From: Gammaproteobacteria bacterium
GTDB lineage: Bacteria; Pseudomonadota; Gammaproteobacteria; HyVt-429
Reading direction: 5' to 3'
Length of the DNA: 42,726 nucleotides
Assembly (NCBI GenBank): GCA_022340345.1
Contig: JAJDOE010000151.1
Location: 1 to 42,726 of the forward strand
Part shown: positions 34,601-42,726 of the stretch, piece by piece
Position numbering within the stretch: the stretch's first letter is position 1
Layout of the letters: the number at the start of each line of letters is the position of its first letter
The notes under the pieces: model-generated
Databases searched by the model: none
What the model saw: the letters and a program-made list of their open reading frames with translations, nothing else
What the model was told of the DNA's origin: nothing
Translations under genes and position numbers: made by a program

Positions 34601-36460
34601 ATGAATCCCCGGCTCCCACTTTTGGTCGTGGCCCTTTGGGCCGGCGTTGCTGGCGCCACGCCGCTCGAAAACCAGCTGTCCGGACACGCATCCCCCTATT
34701 TGCGCCTGCATTCCACCGACCCGGTGGCCTGGCAGGACTGGGGTCCGGCAGCGGTACAACAGGCGCGCAAATCCAACAAGCTGCTGTATCTGTCCATCGG
34801 CTATTTTTCCTGCCATTGGTGCCACGTGATGCAGCGGGAGAGCTACAAGAACCCGGACATCGCGAAGGCGCTGAACGAAAATTTCGTTCCGGTGAAAATC
34901 GACCGCGAACTGAACCCGGCACTGGACTCGCGCATGATCGACTTCGCCGAGCGCACCCAGGGACGCGCTGGCTGGCCGCTGAATGTCTTCATTACCCCTG
35001 ACGGCCATCCCCTGTACGCGGTGCTGTACCTGCCGCGGGAAAACTTCGCCGCGGTACTCGCGCGGCTGACCGACCTGTGGCGCGATGACCGGGAAGGCCT
35101 GATGCGGATGGCCGCCCAGGCGATCCCGGAGCCGGCGGGTCCCGGCAAGCCCGAACTCAACCCGCAGCAGGTGCTTGCTTACGTCCAGCATATTCTCGCG
35201 ACCCGCGAGAAAATCGCGGACCCGGTCAGTGGCGGCTTCGGTACCACCAACAAGTTTCCTTCCACGCCGCAGCTCGACTTTCTGCTCGACGTGGTAGAAC
35301 GCAAACCGGACCCGGCCGTGAGCGAATTCCTGCGCCTGACGCTGGACCACATGTCGCAGACCGGCTTGTGGGACCATCTGGATGGCGGCTTTTTCCGTTA
35401 CACGGTGGATCCCACCTGGCAGACACCGCACTTTGAAAAGATGCTCTACGACAACGCCCAGCTCGCCTGGGTCTACCGCCGTGCGGCACGCATTCTGAAC
35501 GTTCCGCAATACGCGGTGGTTGCCGACCAGACCCTGGACTTCCTGCTGCGCGAGATGCGCCGGCCCTCCGGCGCCATGGTGGCGAGCTTCTCCGCGGTGG
35601 ACGCGGCCGGAGTGGAGGGCGGTTATTACCTGTTCGACGACGACACCCTGCGAAAGAAACTCAGCGCCGATGAGTACCCGGTGTTCCGCCGCCGTTGGGG
35701 CATGACCGACAATCCGGTAGAGCTGGACGCGGGCTTTCTGATGGTCAGTGGCGAGACCCCGCAGCAGATCGCCACGGCGAAAAAGGTCGAGGTGGAGAAA
35801 ATCACCGTACTGCTGGACAGCGCAGCGAAAAAACTCCGCGCCGAGCGTGCCACACGCCAGTTGCCGGTGGACGACAAGCTGCTGGCGGGCTGGAATGCGC
35901 TTGCCCTCACCGCTTTCAGTCGCGCGGCGGGCGAGCAGCCGCGTTTCCGCCAGGCGGCTACGGATCTGCGGGACTACCTGATGAACGTGCTATGGGACAA
36001 AAAGACCCTGGCGCGCATGCTGGATGCGAACGCTAAACCCGCCGGCAATGCGTCGCTGGAAGACTATGCCTTCGTGGCCCAGGGGTTGTGGTACTACGCC
36101 GAACTCACCGGAAAGCCGACGGACTACGCCAGCGTGGCGGCGGTGGTTGACGCTGCCTGGCCGCGTTTTTATTCCGGCGGCTGGCGCCTGGGCGAGGATT
36201 CCCTGATCAGCGACGAGCCACGCCGGGACGCGATCGCCGATGGCCCGCTGGCCTCCCCATCCGGGGTGCTGATCGATATCAGCCTGCGCCTGGCGGCGAA
36301 ACGGAAAGACGCTGAGCTACGCGAGCGGGCGCTGGCCGCGCTCAACAGTGCCCGCCGGGAACTGGTGGAGGATCCCTTCTGGTTTGCCACCCATGTCAGC
36401 GCCATGCAGCGCGTGGCGGGTGCCGCGCCCGCCGAGGCCGCGACCGCGACCGCTCAGTAA
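34601..36460 (+). CDS. Secreted DUF255 / thioredoxin-domain protein (YyaL/SPATA20-like)
   Basis: The 619-residue product has a signal peptide (residues 1-19, cleavage near AGA-TP). An N-terminal thioredoxin-like DUF255 domain follows, with C71-H-W-C74 in YFSCHWCHVMQRESY and then GRAGWPLNVFITPDG. The rest is an alpha/alpha-barrel region, with GGGF/DGGFFRYTVDPTWQTPHFEKMLYDNAQLAW near 270-300. Family members are usually about 650-700 residues and, in my recollection, lack a signal peptide, so export here is notable. ATG 34601 has AAGGA six bases upstream; an ATG at 34568 would hide the signal. It lies 46 bases after tatC. It overlaps the convergent lipoprotein gene by seven bases. The function is unknown. 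Confidence 0.85.
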   Translation: MNPRLPLLVVALWAGVAGATPLENQLSGHASPYLRLHSTDPVAWQDWGPAAVQQARKSNKLLYLSIGYFSCHWCHVMQRESYKNPDIAKALNENFVPVKIDRELNPALDSRMIDFAERTQGRAGWPLNVFITPDGHPLYAVLYLPRENFAAVLARLTDLWRDDREGLMRMAAQAIPEPAGPGKPELNPQQVLAYVQHILATREKIADPVSGGFGTTNKFPSTPQLDFLLDVVERKPDPAVSEFLRLTLDHMSQTGLWDHLDGGFFRYTVDPTWQTPHFEKMLYDNAQLAWVYRRAARILNVPQYAVVADQTLDFLLREMRRPSGAMVASFSAVDAAGVEGGYYLFDDDTLRKKLSADEYPVFRRRWGMTDNPVELDAGFLMVSGETPQQIATAKKVEVEKITVLLDSAAKKLRAERATRQLPVDDKLLAGWNALALTAFSRAAGEQPRFRQAATDLRDYLMNVLWDKKTLARMLDANAKPAGNASLEDYAFVAQGLWYYAELTGKPTDYASVAAVVDAAWPRFYSGGWRLGEDSLISDEPRRDAIADGPLASPSGVLIDISLRLAAKRKDAELRERALAALNSARRELVEDPFWFATHVSAMQRVAGAAPAEAATATAQ

Positions 36461-37011
36461 AGCTTGAGTTCCTGCAGGCTGGTGGAATCCGGCCCCACCC
36501 GGTACAGCCCCGCGGGCTTGCAACCGCCAACCCGGGCCTTCGCCTCCGCCAGCGATCGCACGCCCTCCAGCACTTTCAGCAGGCTCGCCGGTATTCCGCT
36601 GTTGTCCGAGGCGTCCTTGACCTTGCCGAGCAGCCAACCGTCGTTGAACGTCAGATCCACGTTGGTCTTGCCGAGCCCGCTTTTCACGTTGACCCGGAAC
36701 GGCCGCTGGTAGTCCGGCAACACGAAGGGTTTGCCCACCGAGCAACGGGTGGTGGTACGCACGCACTTGTTACTGTCGTTTCGTTGCGCGCAGACCTCCA
36801 CCTCGGCGATCTCCACCACCACCATGGGTGCGTGCACGATGTAACCGGGCGTTTCGGCGCCGGTATGCCTGGCGGATTCCGGCGAAATCTGCGTAATCGC
36901 AACGCCGGAACAGCCGGAAAGCCAGGCTGTGGCGCATGCCAGCGCAAGCGTCCGGATTCTCCGGGTGGCGCGGAATGCATGGGCGCGTCGGCGGGAAGAG
37001 AGCATGTTCAT
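36454..37011 (-). CDS. Predicted lipoprotein of unknown function
   Basis: The 185-residue product has a basic N-terminus, a hydrophobic stretch and a lipobox (AWLSGCSG, cysteine near residue 35), so lipidation is expected. The mature part is about 150 residues. It contains a possible disulfide pair (VCAQRNDSNKCVRTTTRC) and no domain I recognise. AAGGAGG lies five bases before ATG 37011, which rules out longer upstream starts. The last codons overlap the stop of the DUF255 gene tail to tail. It is downstream of pntB with a gap of about 96 bases. Confidence 0.72.
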   Translation of the reverse strand: MNMLSSRRRAHAFRATRRIRTLALACATAWLSGCSGVAITQISPESARHTGAETPGYIVHAPMVVVEIAEVEVCAQRNDSNKCVRTTTRCSVGKPFVLPDYQRPFRVNVKSGLGKTNVDLTFNDGWLLGKVKDASDNSGIPASLLKVLEGVRSLAEAKARVGGCKPAGLYRVGPDSTSLQELKLY

Positions 37012-37015
37012 ACCA

Positions 37016-37022
37016 ACCTCCT
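37016..37022 (-). promoter_or_regulatory. Strong Shine-Dalgarno site of the lipoprotein gene
   Basis: On the minus strand AAGGAGG lies about five bases before the ATG at 37011 and fixes the start. The longer open frame from 37104 is therefore not used. Confidence 0.7.
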
Positions 37023-37107
37023 TGTGGAATGGACTGATTGTGTAACGCGGGTCCTGATTATTGCGTGAAACTGTCGGACCGGCCAGAAGCCAGGCCATGC
37101 GCATTCA

Positions 37108-38508
37108 TTACAGGTGCTCAAGAATCGACTTGAGCATCTCGTCGGCATCGCCGAAGAGCATGCGGGTGTTTTCCTTGTAGAAGAGGGGGTTATCCACTCC
37201 CGCGTAGCCGGTGCCCATGCTGCGCTTGAGAACCAGCACCCGGGCGGCGTCCCACACCTTCAGTACCGGCATGCCGGCGATGGGGCTGTTGGGTTCCTCC
37301 AGCGCGGACGGGTTGACGATGTCGTTGGCGCCGATCACCAGCACCACGTCGGCATTGGCGAAGTCCTCGTTGATCTCGTCCATTTCGAAAACGATGTCGT
37401 AGGGCACCTTCGCCTCGGCCAGCAGCACGTTCATGTGTCCCGGCATGCGCCCGGCCACCGGGTGAATGGCAAAGCGCACGTTGGTGCTGCCCTTGCGCAG
37501 TTCCTCGGACAACTGCTGCAGGCGGCCCTGGGCATGGGCGACCGCCATGCCATATCCGGGCACGATGATTACATCGCCGGCGGCATCCAGCAGTTCCGCC
37601 GCCTCCGGAGCGGTCAGCGAGCGCACCGTGCCACCTTCGACGTTCACCGTGCCGGTACCGGTAGCGGAGCCGAAGCCACCCAGGATCACGCTGAGAAAAC
37701 TTCGGTTCATGGCGCGGCACATGATGTAGCTGAGGATCGCGCCACTGGAGCCGACCAGGGCGCCGGTGACGATCAGCAGGTCGTTGCCGAGCAGGAATCC
37801 GGTGGCCGCCGCCGCCCAGCCGGAGTAGCTGTTGAGCATGGATACCACCACCGGCATGTCGGCGCCGCCGATGGCCGCGACCAGGTGCATGCCAAATAGC
37901 AGCGCGATGGCGATAATCGTCAGCAGGACCCACAGGGGCTGGCTGTCCAGGTACAGCGCGCCCAGGCCCACGCAGGCCAACGCCGCCAGCAGGTTGCCGC
38001 CGTGGCGCAAGGGCAGCAGCAGGGGGCGGCTGGTGATGAGTCCCTGCAGTTTGCCGAAGGCGATCACCGAACCGCTGAAGGTGATTGCGCCGATGAACAC
38101 GCCCAGCAGCAGCTCCACCTCGTGGATGACCAGTCCCGCGCCCGCCAGCGAGTTGCCCTGCAGGTGGCCATTGATTCCGACCAGTACCGCGGCGAGGCCG
38201 ACGAAGCTGTGCAGGATCGCCACCAGTTGGGGCATGGCGGTCATGACGATGCGCAGCGCCACGAAGGCACCGATCACGCCGCCGATCAGCATCGCCGCCA
38301 GCACGTGGCCGTAGCGATGCACGTCGCCGCTCAGGGTCACCGCGATGATCGCCAGCGCCATGCCCAACATGCCGAGCAGGTTGCCGCGACGGGCGGTGCC
38401 GGGTTTGCTCAGGCCGCCGAGGCTGAAGACGAACAGCACCGCCGCGACCAGGTAGGTGGCGGTCACCAATCCCTGGGGAAGTCCCTGGTGGAGAACCTGG
38501 GGAATCAT
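37108..38508 (-). CDS. pntB: NAD(P) transhydrogenase subunit beta
   Basis: The 466-residue protein has about nine membrane helices (to about residue 265) and a C-terminal NADP-binding domain. That domain has [32 protein letters not shown] and [16 protein letters not shown]. With PntA it couples proton entry to hydride transfer from NADH to NADP+. Its ATG overlaps the pntA TGA (ATGA). Confidence 0.96.
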   Translation of the reverse strand: MIPQVLHQGLPQGLVTATYLVAAVLFVFSLGGLSKPGTARRGNLLGMLGMALAIIAVTLSGDVHRYGHVLAAMLIGGVIGAFVALRIVMTAMPQLVAILHSFVGLAAVLVGINGHLQGNSLAGAGLVIHEVELLLGVFIGAITFSGSVIAFGKLQGLITSRPLLLPLRHGGNLLAALACVGLGALYLDSQPLWVLLTIIAIALLFGMHLVAAIGGADMPVVVSMLNSYSGWAAAATGFLLGNDLLIVTGALVGSSGAILSYIMCRAMNRSFLSVILGGFGSATGTGTVNVEGGTVRSLTAPEAAELLDAAGDVIIVPGYGMAVAHAQGRLQQLSEELRKGSTNVRFAIHPVAGRMPGHMNVLLAEAKVPYDIVFEMDEINEDFANADVVLVIGANDIVNPSALEEPNSPIAGMPVLKVWDAARVLVLKRSMGTGYAGVDNPLFYKENTRMLFGDADEMLKSILEHL

Positions 38509-40067
38509 TTGCGGAACATGCGCAGCATGCGCTGGGTAACCAGGAAGCCGCCGGCGATATTAATCGACGACACCAGCACGGCGATGAAGGCGAGTAATGT
38601 CACCAGCTCACTGGAATGCGAAATCTGCAGCAGTGCGGCCAGTACGATAATGCCGCTGATCGCGTTGGTGACGCTCATCAGCGGTGTATGCAAGGCCGGG
38701 GTCACGTTCCAGATCACCTGCCAGCCGACCAGGCAGGCAAGCACGAACACCGTGAAGTGCGACAGGAAGTCCGGCGGCGCTACCGCGCCGACGCCCAGCA
38801 CCGCCAGGCCGGCGGCCGCCAGCCCGATGAGCGACCACAGGGCGCGGCGTTTGGGCGGTATTACCCGGGGCTCCACCACCGGCTTCTCTTCGACGTTCTG
38901 TGGCGGCGGTGCCGCGGACACTTCCCGCGGCAATACCGAGGCCCAGGTGATTTCGCCCTCGCGCACCACGGTCAGGCCGCGGGCGATCTCGTCTTCCATG
39001 TTGAGGTCCAGGGTGCCGTCCTTGTTCGGGCACAGGTCCTCGACAATGTTGTAGAGATTGGTTGCGAACAGGGTGCTTGCCTGGCAGGGCATGCGACTGG
39101 GCAGGTTGGTCAGGCCGACGATATGCACGCCGTGCTCAATGACGATCTCGCCGGGGCGGGTAAGCGCGCAGTTGCCGCCCTGTTCGGCGGCCAGGTCCAC
39201 GATCACGCTGCCGCCGCGCATGCTCTCGACCATCCCGGTAGTAATCAGTTTCGGTGCCGGCCGGCCGGGGATGAGCGCGGTGGTGATGATGATGTCCACC
39301 TCCATCGCCTGGCGCGCGAACAGATCCATCTCGGCGCGCAGGAATTCCTCGCTCATGACCTTGGCATAGCCTCCGGCGCCGGTACCGTCCTCGTCGAATT
39401 CGAGTTCCAGGAATCGGGCGCCCAGGCTTTCCACCTGCTCTCGCACTTCCGGGCGGGTGTCGAAGGCGCGCACTCGTGCTCCCAGGCTGCCGGCGGCTCC
39501 GATGGCGGACAATCCGGCCACACCGGCACCGATGATCAGCACCCGTGCGGGATCAATGCGTCCGGCGGCGGTGATCTGGCCGCCGAAGAATCGTCCATAG
39601 CGGTGGGCGGCTTCGATCACCGCGCGGTAGCCGGCGACGTTGGCCATGGCACTCAGGGCATCCATTTTCTGGGCCCGCGAGATACGCGGCAGGGTGTCCA
39701 GCGCCAGGGCGGTGACGCCGCGTGCGGCGAGCTGTTCCATCAGCTCGGTGCTGGTGGCCGGATAGATAAAACTCAGCAGGTGCTGACCGGGATGCATGAG
39801 CTCGGTTTCCTGCATGCCAAGCACGGAATGGAAGCCGGGCGGACGCACCTTCAGCACCAGGTCGGATTGTTCCCACAGGCGCGCGGGCTCGGCCACGATG
39901 TGCGCGCCGGCCTCGCGATAGGCGTCGTCAAAAAACCCGGCCAGGCGGCCGGCGTCGGACTCCACCGCCACCTCGAAACCCAGGTGGATGTAGCGCTCCA
40001 CGGTTTCCGGGATGGCCGCTACGCGCCGCTCGCGGGGAAAAATTTCTGCGGGTATGCCGATTCGCAT
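38505..40067 (-). CDS. pntA: NAD(P) transhydrogenase subunit alpha
   Basis: The 520-residue protein has the NAD-binding domain I, with [18 protein letters not shown] at the start, [19 protein letters not shown], and the Rossmann motif [15 protein letters not shown]. Four C-terminal membrane helices (about 415-510) follow. This is the fused E. coli-type alpha chain, not the split PntAA/PntAB form. GGGAG lies about eight bases before the ATG. The gene is divergent from the NMT1-like gene. Confidence 0.96.
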   Translation of the reverse strand: MRIGIPAEIFPRERRVAAIPETVERYIHLGFEVAVESDAGRLAGFFDDAYREAGAHIVAEPARLWEQSDLVLKVRPPGFHSVLGMQETELMHPGQHLLSFIYPATSTELMEQLAARGVTALALDTLPRISRAQKMDALSAMANVAGYRAVIEAAHRYGRFFGGQITAAGRIDPARVLIIGAGVAGLSAIGAAGSLGARVRAFDTRPEVREQVESLGARFLELEFDEDGTGAGGYAKVMSEEFLRAEMDLFARQAMEVDIIITTALIPGRPAPKLITTGMVESMRGGSVIVDLAAEQGGNCALTRPGEIVIEHGVHIVGLTNLPSRMPCQASTLFATNLYNIVEDLCPNKDGTLDLNMEDEIARGLTVVREGEITWASVLPREVSAAPPPQNVEEKPVVEPRVIPPKRRALWSLIGLAAAGLAVLGVGAVAPPDFLSHFTVFVLACLVGWQVIWNVTPALHTPLMSVTNAISGIIVLAALLQISHSSELVTLLAFIAVLVSSINIAGGFLVTQRMLRMFRK

Positions 40068-40116
40068 CGGTGATTGTCTCCCTTGTCGAATTGCGAAGGG
40101 ACAGCAGGCGAGGCGC

Positions 40117-40122
40117 AGTATA
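40117..40122 (-). promoter_or_regulatory. Candidate pntAB -10 box
   Basis: On the minus strand TATACT is a five-of-six match to a -10, 49 bases before the pntA ATG. A weak -35 (ATGACA) lies 15 bases further upstream. Confidence 0.4.
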
Positions 40123-40165
40123 CCAGCGAGGCGGGCCTGTCATGGCTCCCGGTCCCGGCTTGCGC

Positions 40166-40250
40166 TAGCATGCGGATTCGCCGGCTGGGGAGCCGGCAAT
40201 CCCAGGACGCTCCCGGGATCATCAAAAAAATCGGCCGAAGGGAGGGCGCG
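40166..40250 (+). promoter_or_regulatory. Possible promoter and folded 5' leader of the NMT1-like gene
   Basis: A TAGCAT (40166-40171) could be a -10. It is followed by a perfect hairpin, GCCGGCT/AGCCGGC with a GGGG loop (40180-40197). Two bases on comes a second, ATCCCAGG pairing with CCCGGGAT with one mismatch (40199-40219). An A-run (40225-40231) and the ribosome binding site AAGGGAGGG (40239-40247) follow. I recognise no known riboswitch class in it. Confidence 0.4.
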
Positions 40251-41114
40251 ATGCTCGAGTTTTCCGTGTTGCGTGGTGTTTGTCAGATTCCCGCCTACGT
40301 TGCGGTGGAAAAGGGGTTCTTTCGTGACGAGGGACTCGACGTTCGACTGGATGTGGCGGCCACCGCCTGGCTGGTGCCGCAAAAACTGGCCAGCGGCGCG
40401 AGCCAGTTCGCGTTGCTGCCCTGGACCCGGGTGGCAGCAGCGGACCCGGAGGAAGGCCTCATCGTAGTGGCCGGATCCGGTTTCGAGGAGGCCGCTATCG
40501 TGGTACGCACCGGCATGGAGCTGGAGGATGTGCGCAGTGTCGCGGTGCCCCTGCGTGGCGGCATGAAGGACCTGACCGCCATGGGGCTGATTCGCAGCAT
40601 GGGTTGGGAAAATCCGGACCTGTTCCGCCAGCCGTCCGGCGACGGCGCGATCATCGCGTTCATGGGAGAGGGGGTGGATGCCGCCTCCATGGTGGAACCC
40701 TATGCATCCATGTTCGAGGGCCTGGGGCTGGGCCGCGTGCTGCGGCGTACCGGTGACTTGTGGGCCGGAGCCCCGGGTTGCTCGCTGGCCACCACCACCG
40801 GCGTGCGGGATGGCGAACCGGAACTGGTGCAACGGGTGGTGAACGCCTTTGTGCGTGGCATCGACTACGTGCACAGCGAGCCAAAGGAGAGCGCCCGGGT
40901 GGCGCACCGCTACATTGGCGTGGCGCCGCGCTTCATCGAACGTGCCCTCACCGTCAACCAGCCGCGGGCCGATGCCATCCGCAACCAGGGCGCCATGGAT
41001 ACGCTGGTGGACCTGATGCTCGACCTGGGCTACCTGAAAAGCCGCCCCGAAGGCTACTGCGATACCCGTTTCCTGGACGTGGCCCAGGGGTCCGCCCGGA
41101 GCGGAACCGGCTGA
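40251..41114 (+). CDS. NMT1/THI5-like substrate-binding-fold protein without signal peptide
   Basis: The 287-residue product begins MLEFSVLRGVCQIPAYVAVEKGFF..DEGLDV, the start of NMT1/SsuA-type periplasmic binding proteins. It lacks any signal peptide or lipobox, since the fold begins at residue 2. No ABC permease or ATPase gene is near. A good AAGGGAGGG site before ATG 40251 excludes the longer frame upstream. It lacks the CCCFC motif of THI5 pyrimidine synthase, so that function is not supported. It may be a cytoplasmic ligand-binding protein or an enzyme using the same fold, as MqnA does. The next gene, a methyltransferase, starts ten bases later. Confidence 0.72.
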   Translation: MLEFSVLRGVCQIPAYVAVEKGFFRDEGLDVRLDVAATAWLVPQKLASGASQFALLPWTRVAAADPEEGLIVVAGSGFEEAAIVVRTGMELEDVRSVAVPLRGGMKDLTAMGLIRSMGWENPDLFRQPSGDGAIIAFMGEGVDAASMVEPYASMFEGLGLGRVLRRTGDLWAGAPGCSLATTTGVRDGEPELVQRVVNAFVRGIDYVHSEPKESARVAHRYIGVAPRFIERALTVNQPRADAIRNQGAMDTLVDLMLDLGYLKSRPEGYCDTRFLDVAQGSARSGTG

Positions 41115-41124
41115 CCCCGGGATC

Positions 41125-41874
41125 TTGCGCGCCGCTTCCCCGGACCTGGCTGCCTCCGGGACCGATTCCCGGCTCGATCCCCGGGACTGGCGGCGGGTCT
41201 ACGCCAGCCAGGATTCCGGTGACGGGCTGCAGGGGTTTCGCGAGGTTGCCATCGCGGCGCTGGCGTTGTGCCGCCGCTATCGCCACCCGAAATTACCGTG
41301 GCTGGACGTGGGCTGCGGTACCGGCGACCTGCTGTCCCAGCTTGCGGACGGCGCGGGTCCCGCGGTTTTCGGGCTGGACCGGGACGCGGCGATGCTCGAT
41401 TTCGCCCGGCAGGCGCCAGCCGCGCTTTTGCGCGGCGATGCGCTGCGCCTGCCGGTGGCCGACGATTCCCTGGGAGGCCTGAGCGCGGTGTCTTTCAGTG
41501 GCTGCCTGGCGGAGCCGCGGGACTTTTTCCGCGAGGTGGCGCGGACGCTGGCGCCCGGCGGCATTGTGGTGGTCAGCTTCACCAACGCCCAGGCCCTGGG
41601 GGTACGCCGTTTCGATGCGCGCCGGCACAGCCAGACGGGCGAATCCATTCCGCAGCGCAGGGGCCGGTACCGGAGATACCGGATCGAGGAGGCGCAGGGG
41701 CTGTTGCGCGACGCGGGGCTCGCACTGACAGAAACCCGTTTCACCAGCGCCTTCATTGAGGCGCGCGGCCACCTGCTGCCCAACCTGGCCCTGGCGCGCC
41801 GGTTGCCGAAGCTGCTGCCCGCGGCGGTACGGATTCGCCTGTGCGCCAATTTCCTCCTGGTGGCCCGCGCATGA
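41125..41874 (+). CDS. Class I SAM-dependent methyltransferase
   Basis: The 249-residue product has motif I WLDVGCGTGDLLSQL (about residue 59-72), an acidic residue after strand 2 (FGLDRDAAMLDFA), and GDALRLPVADDSLGGLSAV as motif II/post. This is the methyltransferase 11/25 pattern, for small molecules. The start is TTG 41125 with a weak ribosome binding site; no ATG precedes the domain. Its stop overlaps the ATG of the adenylate-forming enzyme, so the two act together or at least are coupled. The substrate is unknown. Confidence 0.8.
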   Translation: MRAASPDLAASGTDSRLDPRDWRRVYASQDSGDGLQGFREVAIAALALCRRYRHPKLPWLDVGCGTGDLLSQLADGAGPAVFGLDRDAAMLDFARQAPAALLRGDALRLPVADDSLGGLSAVSFSGCLAEPRDFFREVARTLAPGGIVVVSFTNAQALGVRRFDARRHSQTGESIPQRRGRYRRYRIEEAQGLLRDAGLALTETRFTSAFIEARGHLLPNLALARRLPKLLPAAVRIRLCANFLLVARA

Positions 41875-42726
41875 GCGGCGATGCCCTGCCCCGGGATCTG
41901 TCGTTTCCGTCCGGCACCAGCCTGGCGGACACCTTTCGATACACCGCCCGCCAATACGCCGACGACATCGCGGTGGTCGCTGGCAGTTGGCAGGTTCGCT
42001 ACGCGGAACTGGATGCCTGGTCGGACGCGCTGTGCGGGCAACTGCTCGCGGCAGGTGGCACTTCGCCCTGGGTGGCAATTGCCGGCGTCGCGCACCCGGG
42101 AGCCATTGCCGCGATTCTTGGCATTCTCAAGGCCGGTCGCGGCTACCTGGCGATCGGCGTATCCGGCCACTCCGATCAGCCGCAGCGCATCCTGGCTCAC
42201 AGTGGCGCGGATCGGGTCCTGGCGGCACCGGGCTCTCCATTGGCGCGGGCAGCGGCCGCGCTTCCCGCGGTTCGAGCGCTGGACCCGGTGGCGCCGCCCG
42301 CCGCTGACGCCGCGAATTTGAATGGACTGGCGCCGGCCGGAGACGCTGCCGCCTACCTCGCCTACACCTCCGGCAGCACCGGCACGCCAAAGGGCGTAAT
42401 ACAGAGCCACGCCGCAGTGCTTGCGAGCGTTGCGGCGATGCGCGGGATGGATCTGTTTCGTCCCGGCGAACGAGTCGCCCTGCTTACTCCGTTGACGTTC
42501 GGCGCCGCCAGCCAGGAACTCTTTGGCACCCTGCTCAGCGGCGGCACCCTTTGTGTGTACGATGCCGACGACCCGGACAGTGGCACGGTGTCCGAGTGGC
42601 TTGCCCGCGTGCGCCCGGATACGGTAGTCAGCGTGCCCAGCCGGGCGCGGACCTGGGTCCCGCAACCCGATTTGGGTTTGCGCAATCTTCTGGTCGGCGC
42701 CGAGCGACTCTACGGCCGGGACCTTG
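41871..42726 (+). CDS. Adenylate-forming (AMP-binding/NRPS A-domain-like) enzyme, cut by window edge
   Basis: About 285 codons are visible and the frame runs off the right end. It opens with SLADTFRYTARQYADDIAVV and YAELDAWSDALC, as at the start of an NRPS adenylation domain. The P-loop-like A3 motif YTSGSTGTPKGVIQSH is intact, and LLTPLTFGAASQELFGTLLSGGTL follows as A4-A5. No condensation domain precedes it. It could be a stand-alone acyl- or aminoacyl-AMP ligase or the loading module of a larger synthetase; the missing part decides. ATG 41871 overlaps the methyltransferase stop (ATGA). Confidence 0.85.
   Translation, partial: MSGDALPRDLSFPSGTSLADTFRYTARQYADDIAVVAGSWQVRYAELDAWSDALCGQLLAAGGTSPWVAIAGVAHPGAIAAILGILKAGRGYLAIGVSGHSDQPQRILAHSGADRVLAAPGSPLARAAAALPAVRALDPVAPPAADAANLNGLAPAGDAAAYLAYTSGSTGTPKGVIQSHAAVLASVAAMRGMDLFRPGERVALLTPLTFGAASQELFGTLLSGGTLCVYDADDPDSGTVSEWLARVRPDTVVSVPSRARTWVPQPDLGLRNLLVGAERLYGRDL

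Noticed and set aside
37114..40073. Long plus-strand open frames opposite pntA and pntB
   Set aside because: PntA and PntB are unmistakable on the minus strand; the opposite frames are shadows.
40172..40250. A TPP riboswitch before the NMT1/THI5-like gene
   Set aside because: The CTGAGA core of TPP riboswitches is absent, and the protein lacks the THI5 cysteine motif.
40251..41114. A periplasmic ABC-transporter binding protein
   Set aside because: There is no signal peptide or lipobox and no permease or ATPase gene nearby, so the name is limited to the fold.

Overview
The window is a dense, GC-rich stretch of a gammaproteobacterial chromosome with 50 protein genes. No gap without a gene exceeds about 200 bases. 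Two gene orders are diagnostic. The first is the minus-strand kdsD-kdsC-lptC-lptA-lptB-rpoN-hpf-ptsN cluster. The second is the plus-strand ibaG-grxD-murA-hisGDCBHAFIE-tatABC run. Three traits fit a Chromatiales- or Ectothiorhodospiraceae-like gammaproteobacterium better than an enteric one: HPr kinase between ptsN and rapZ, mgtE beyond ptsI, and a short-form HisG. The lineage is an inference from gene order. I see no rRNA, tRNA, insertion sequence, CRISPR array or prophage. 14 of the 50 starts are GTG or TTG, many of them in 1-4 base stop/start overlaps.

Left part (1-10.7 kb). A minus-strand operon encodes YbdK, a secreted thioredoxin-like protein and an RND exporter cut by the left edge. 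Divergent from it are a membrane diguanylate cyclase and a TauE/SafE permease. Next come a minus-strand membrane protein that joins three membrane helices to a cyclic-nucleotide-binding domain, then yajD with a CPA2 antiporter, and then phoH(ybeZ)-ybeY-corC-lnt.

Middle (10.7-23.4 kb, minus strand). mgtE lies beyond a regulatory phosphotransferase set (EI, HPr, IIA-Man type, RapZ, HPr kinase, PtsN). No sugar-specific EIIB or EIIC gene is present. Hpf, sigma-54, the LptABC lipopolysaccharide transport genes, the Kdo genes kdsC and kdsD, and a YrbG cation exchanger follow upstream.

Right part (23.4-42.7 kb). A DUF72-like gene, BolA-type ibaG, CGFS glutaredoxin, murA, all the histidine genes except hisN and hisZ, and tatABC run on the plus strand. 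They end with a secreted DUF255 thioredoxin-fold protein. A lipoprotein gene and pntAB follow on the minus strand. The right edge holds the start of a plus-strand operon: an NMT1-like binding-fold protein without a signal peptide, a SAM methyltransferase, and the start of an adenylate-forming enzyme. It looks like the beginning of a specialised metabolic locus.

The most unusual signals are: a histone-H1-like lysine-rich tail on TatB built from a recent 69-base tandem duplication; a Popeye-like membrane cyclic-nucleotide sensor next to a diguanylate cyclase; several genes whose -10 box sits 6-8 bases before the start codon with no ribosome binding site, suggesting leaderless mRNAs; and the right-edge operon with a folded 5' leader.
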